Below are positions 5,298-6,586 of a stretch of 6,586 nucleotides of DNA, piece after piece. The notes under the pieces were generated by a model. The model was not told the DNA's origin, searched no databases, and saw nothing but the letters and a program-made list of their open reading frames with translations. Within the stretch, counting starts at the first letter, position 1. Each line of letters begins with the position of its first letter. The translations under genes were made by a program, and so were the position numbers. The stretch is from JBLHKE01 sp047619485 (GTDB lineage: Bacteria; Verrucomicrobiota; Verrucomicrobiia; Verrucomicrobiales; DEV007), in NCBI GenBank assembly GCA_047619485.1, contig JBLHKE010000447.1, positions 1 to 6,586 on the forward strand, written 5' to 3'.

Positions 5298-6586
5298 CCC
5301 CCGCGGTTATTTCCTCTACGCGGCGCTCTCGCTGCCGCGATCTTGCTGATTGTCGCCCCACCGCTATCCCTGGCTGGTGATGGGGCGTCGGCACCGCCTT
5401 GCGTGGTGATCAATGAGGTGCACTACGACGCCGACCCTAAGACCGAGCTGGCGGAATTCGTCGAATTGCTGAACGCGGGTGACGAGAACGTGGATCTGTC
5501 GGGGTGGACGCTGGAGGGGGCGGGCAACTTCACTTTCCCTAGTGGTACCAGTCTGGCGGCTGGTGAGTATCTGGTCGTCGCCGAAGACACCGCCACCATG
5601 CTGTCGAAATTCGCGGTGAGCACGCCGCACCAGTATCCCGGGAAGTTGAACAACGACGGCGACGACTTGCGACTCAGTGACGCGGCTGGCGGGCTGATCG
5701 ACCGGGTCGATTACAGTGCTGGTTTCCCTTGGCCGACCACCGCTCGTGGCGAGGGGCCGTCGATGGAGTTAATGAACCCGTCCCTCGACAACGACCTTGG
5801 TGGCTCGTGGCGTAGTGCCAGCGTGGGTTACAGCGGCCCTGCCCTGACTTTCGTCGCTCCAGCTGATGCTGCCTGGCACTACCGCAAAGGAACCTCGGCG
5901 CCCGCTGTCGATGGTTCAGGCAAGCAGTGGTTCGACAACGGATACGACGAGGCTGCGGACGGCGAGTGGCTAGTCGGCCAGACACCGATCGGTCGCGGTG
6001 ACGGCGATGACAACACGGTGCTCAGCGATATACAAAACAGTTACATCAGTGTTTTCCTGCGCCACCAGTTCACCGTCGATCCCGGCGGCGACCTCCCTGG
6101 TTCCCTGCTGCTGCGCGCCTACTATGACGACGGCTGCGTGGTCTACATCAATGGCCGCGAGGTCGAGCGCTTCTCACTAGCAGCGGGCGCGATCCCATTC
6201 CCGCCAACGGACGATTTCGCAAGCTCCCATGAGGCTAGAGATTGGGAGGAAAGCGTGCTCACCGGTAGCGCCGCCTACCTGCAACCCGGCACCAACACCA
6301 TCGCCGTGCAGGTGATCAATGCGAGCATCGGCAGCAGCGACCTGTCGATCGACATCGAGCTGAAAACCCCGCCCGTCAGCAACGCCCCGGGTGTTCCGTC
6401 CCCGGGGGCTCCAAACTCGGTGTTCACCCTGCGCCCGCCACCGCAAGTGCGCCAGGTCGACCATGCCCCAGAGCAGCCGAGCGCCGGTCAGGCGGTCACC
6501 ATCAGCGCCAAGGTCACGGACCCCGAAGGCGTCGCGGGCATCACTCTCGCCTATCAGATTGTCGACCCCGGTGCCTACATCCGCCA
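5295..6586 (+). CDS. Secreted lamin-tail-domain protein, possibly CotH-type (3' end outside window)
   Basis: The frame is open for 430 codons to the window edge. From the ATG at 5295 it begins MPPRLFPLRGALAAAILLIV, then APPLSLAG: an arginine-bearing n-region, a strong hydrophobic core and a likely cleavage after LSLA (residue 27). In-frame ATGs at 5286 and 5277 are alternatives; none has a ribosome site. Residues about 36-140 are a lamin-tail domain, with VVINEVHYDA, then EFVELLNAG, VDLSGWTLEG and LAAGEYLVVA, the family's characteristic steps. Residues about 190-357 form a beta-sandwich-like domain (WFDNGYDEA, FLRHQFTV, YYDDGCVVYINGREV, LQPGTNTIAVQVIN) of a kind often next to lamin-tail and CotH modules. 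An Ig-like domain starts near 383 (GQAVTISAKVTDPEGV). Such proteins are often over 1000 residues and may carry a CotH kinase domain or a C-terminal sorting signal, not visible here. Surface or matrix function is inference. Confidence 0.88.
   Translation, partial: MPPRLFPLRGALAAAILLIVAPPLSLAGDGASAPPCVVINEVHYDADPKTELAEFVELLNAGDENVDLSGWTLEGAGNFTFPSGTSLAAGEYLVVAEDTATMLSKFAVSTPHQYPGKLNNDGDDLRLSDAAGGLIDRVDYSAGFPWPTTARGEGPSMELMNPSLDNDLGGSWRSASVGYSGPALTFVAPADAAWHYRKGTSAPAVDGSGKQWFDNGYDEAADGEWLVGQTPIGRGDGDDNTVLSDIQNSYISVFLRHQFTVDPGGDLPGSLLLRAYYDDGCVVYINGREVERFSLAAGAIPFPPTDDFASSHEARDWEESVLTGSAAYLQPGTNTIAVQVINASIGSSDLSIDIELKTPPVSNAPGVPSPGAPNSVFTLRPPPQVRQVDHAPEQPSAGQAVTISAKVTDPEGVAGITLAYQIVDPGAYIR

Noticed and set aside
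5027..5413. 128-codon minus-strand frame, and plus-strand frames at 5037-5231 and 5135-5380
   Set aside because: They run through the inverted REP-like repeat and antisense or out of frame over the lamin-tail signal peptide; palindromic DNA readily gives open frames on both strands.

Overview
The window looks like a piece of a chromosome from the PVC group, more likely Verrucomicrobiota than Planctomycetota. This rests on protein families only: a DUF1592-type multidomain c-type cytochrome (PSCyt1, DUF1587, DUF1595, DUF1592, DUF1588, DUF1585), its HXXSHH (DUF1552) partner, and a secreted lamin-tail-domain protein. No rRNA or other taxonomic marker is present, so the assignment is inference.

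Layout. Positions 1-108 hold the last 35 codons of an unidentified plus-strand reading frame. Facing it on the minus strand is a ParD/ParE-type toxin-antitoxin pair (antitoxin 698-444, toxin 444-145), joined by a one-base TAATG overlap. A near-perfect 29-bp palindrome (715-743) lies just upstream of the antitoxin and is the obvious candidate autoregulatory operator. Divergent from it, at 794-4926, is a two-gene operon: a 967-codon exported protein with two CXXCH haem sites and inserted carbohydrate-binding-like domains, overlapping by ATGA with a 410-codon protein that has a twin-arginine signal and the HTLSHH signature. A 368-base gap follows (4927-5294). It holds an inverted pair of REP-like hairpins about 110 bases apart, the left one with a GTAG foot as in REP elements served by RAYT transposases, and then an extended -10 promoter (TGGTATAAT). 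The last gene starts around 5295, inside a run of three 9-bp tandem units that each carry an in-frame ATG. It runs off the right edge and encodes a secreted protein with a lamin-tail domain, a beta-sandwich domain and the start of an Ig-like domain.

How the genes may work together. The cytochrome and the HXXSHH protein are translationally coupled and both exported, so they very probably act together in the periplasm or at the cell surface. The families are widespread in PVC bacteria but, as far as I know, have no established biochemical function. Carbohydrate-binding-like insertions in the cytochrome and an adhesin-like lamin-tail neighbour point to extracellular polymers, but this is inference. 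The toxin-antitoxin pair appears to be an independent module. None of the three plus-strand starts has a strong Shine-Dalgarno sequence. I see no tRNA, rRNA, CRISPR array, intact transposase gene or convincing intrinsic terminator.
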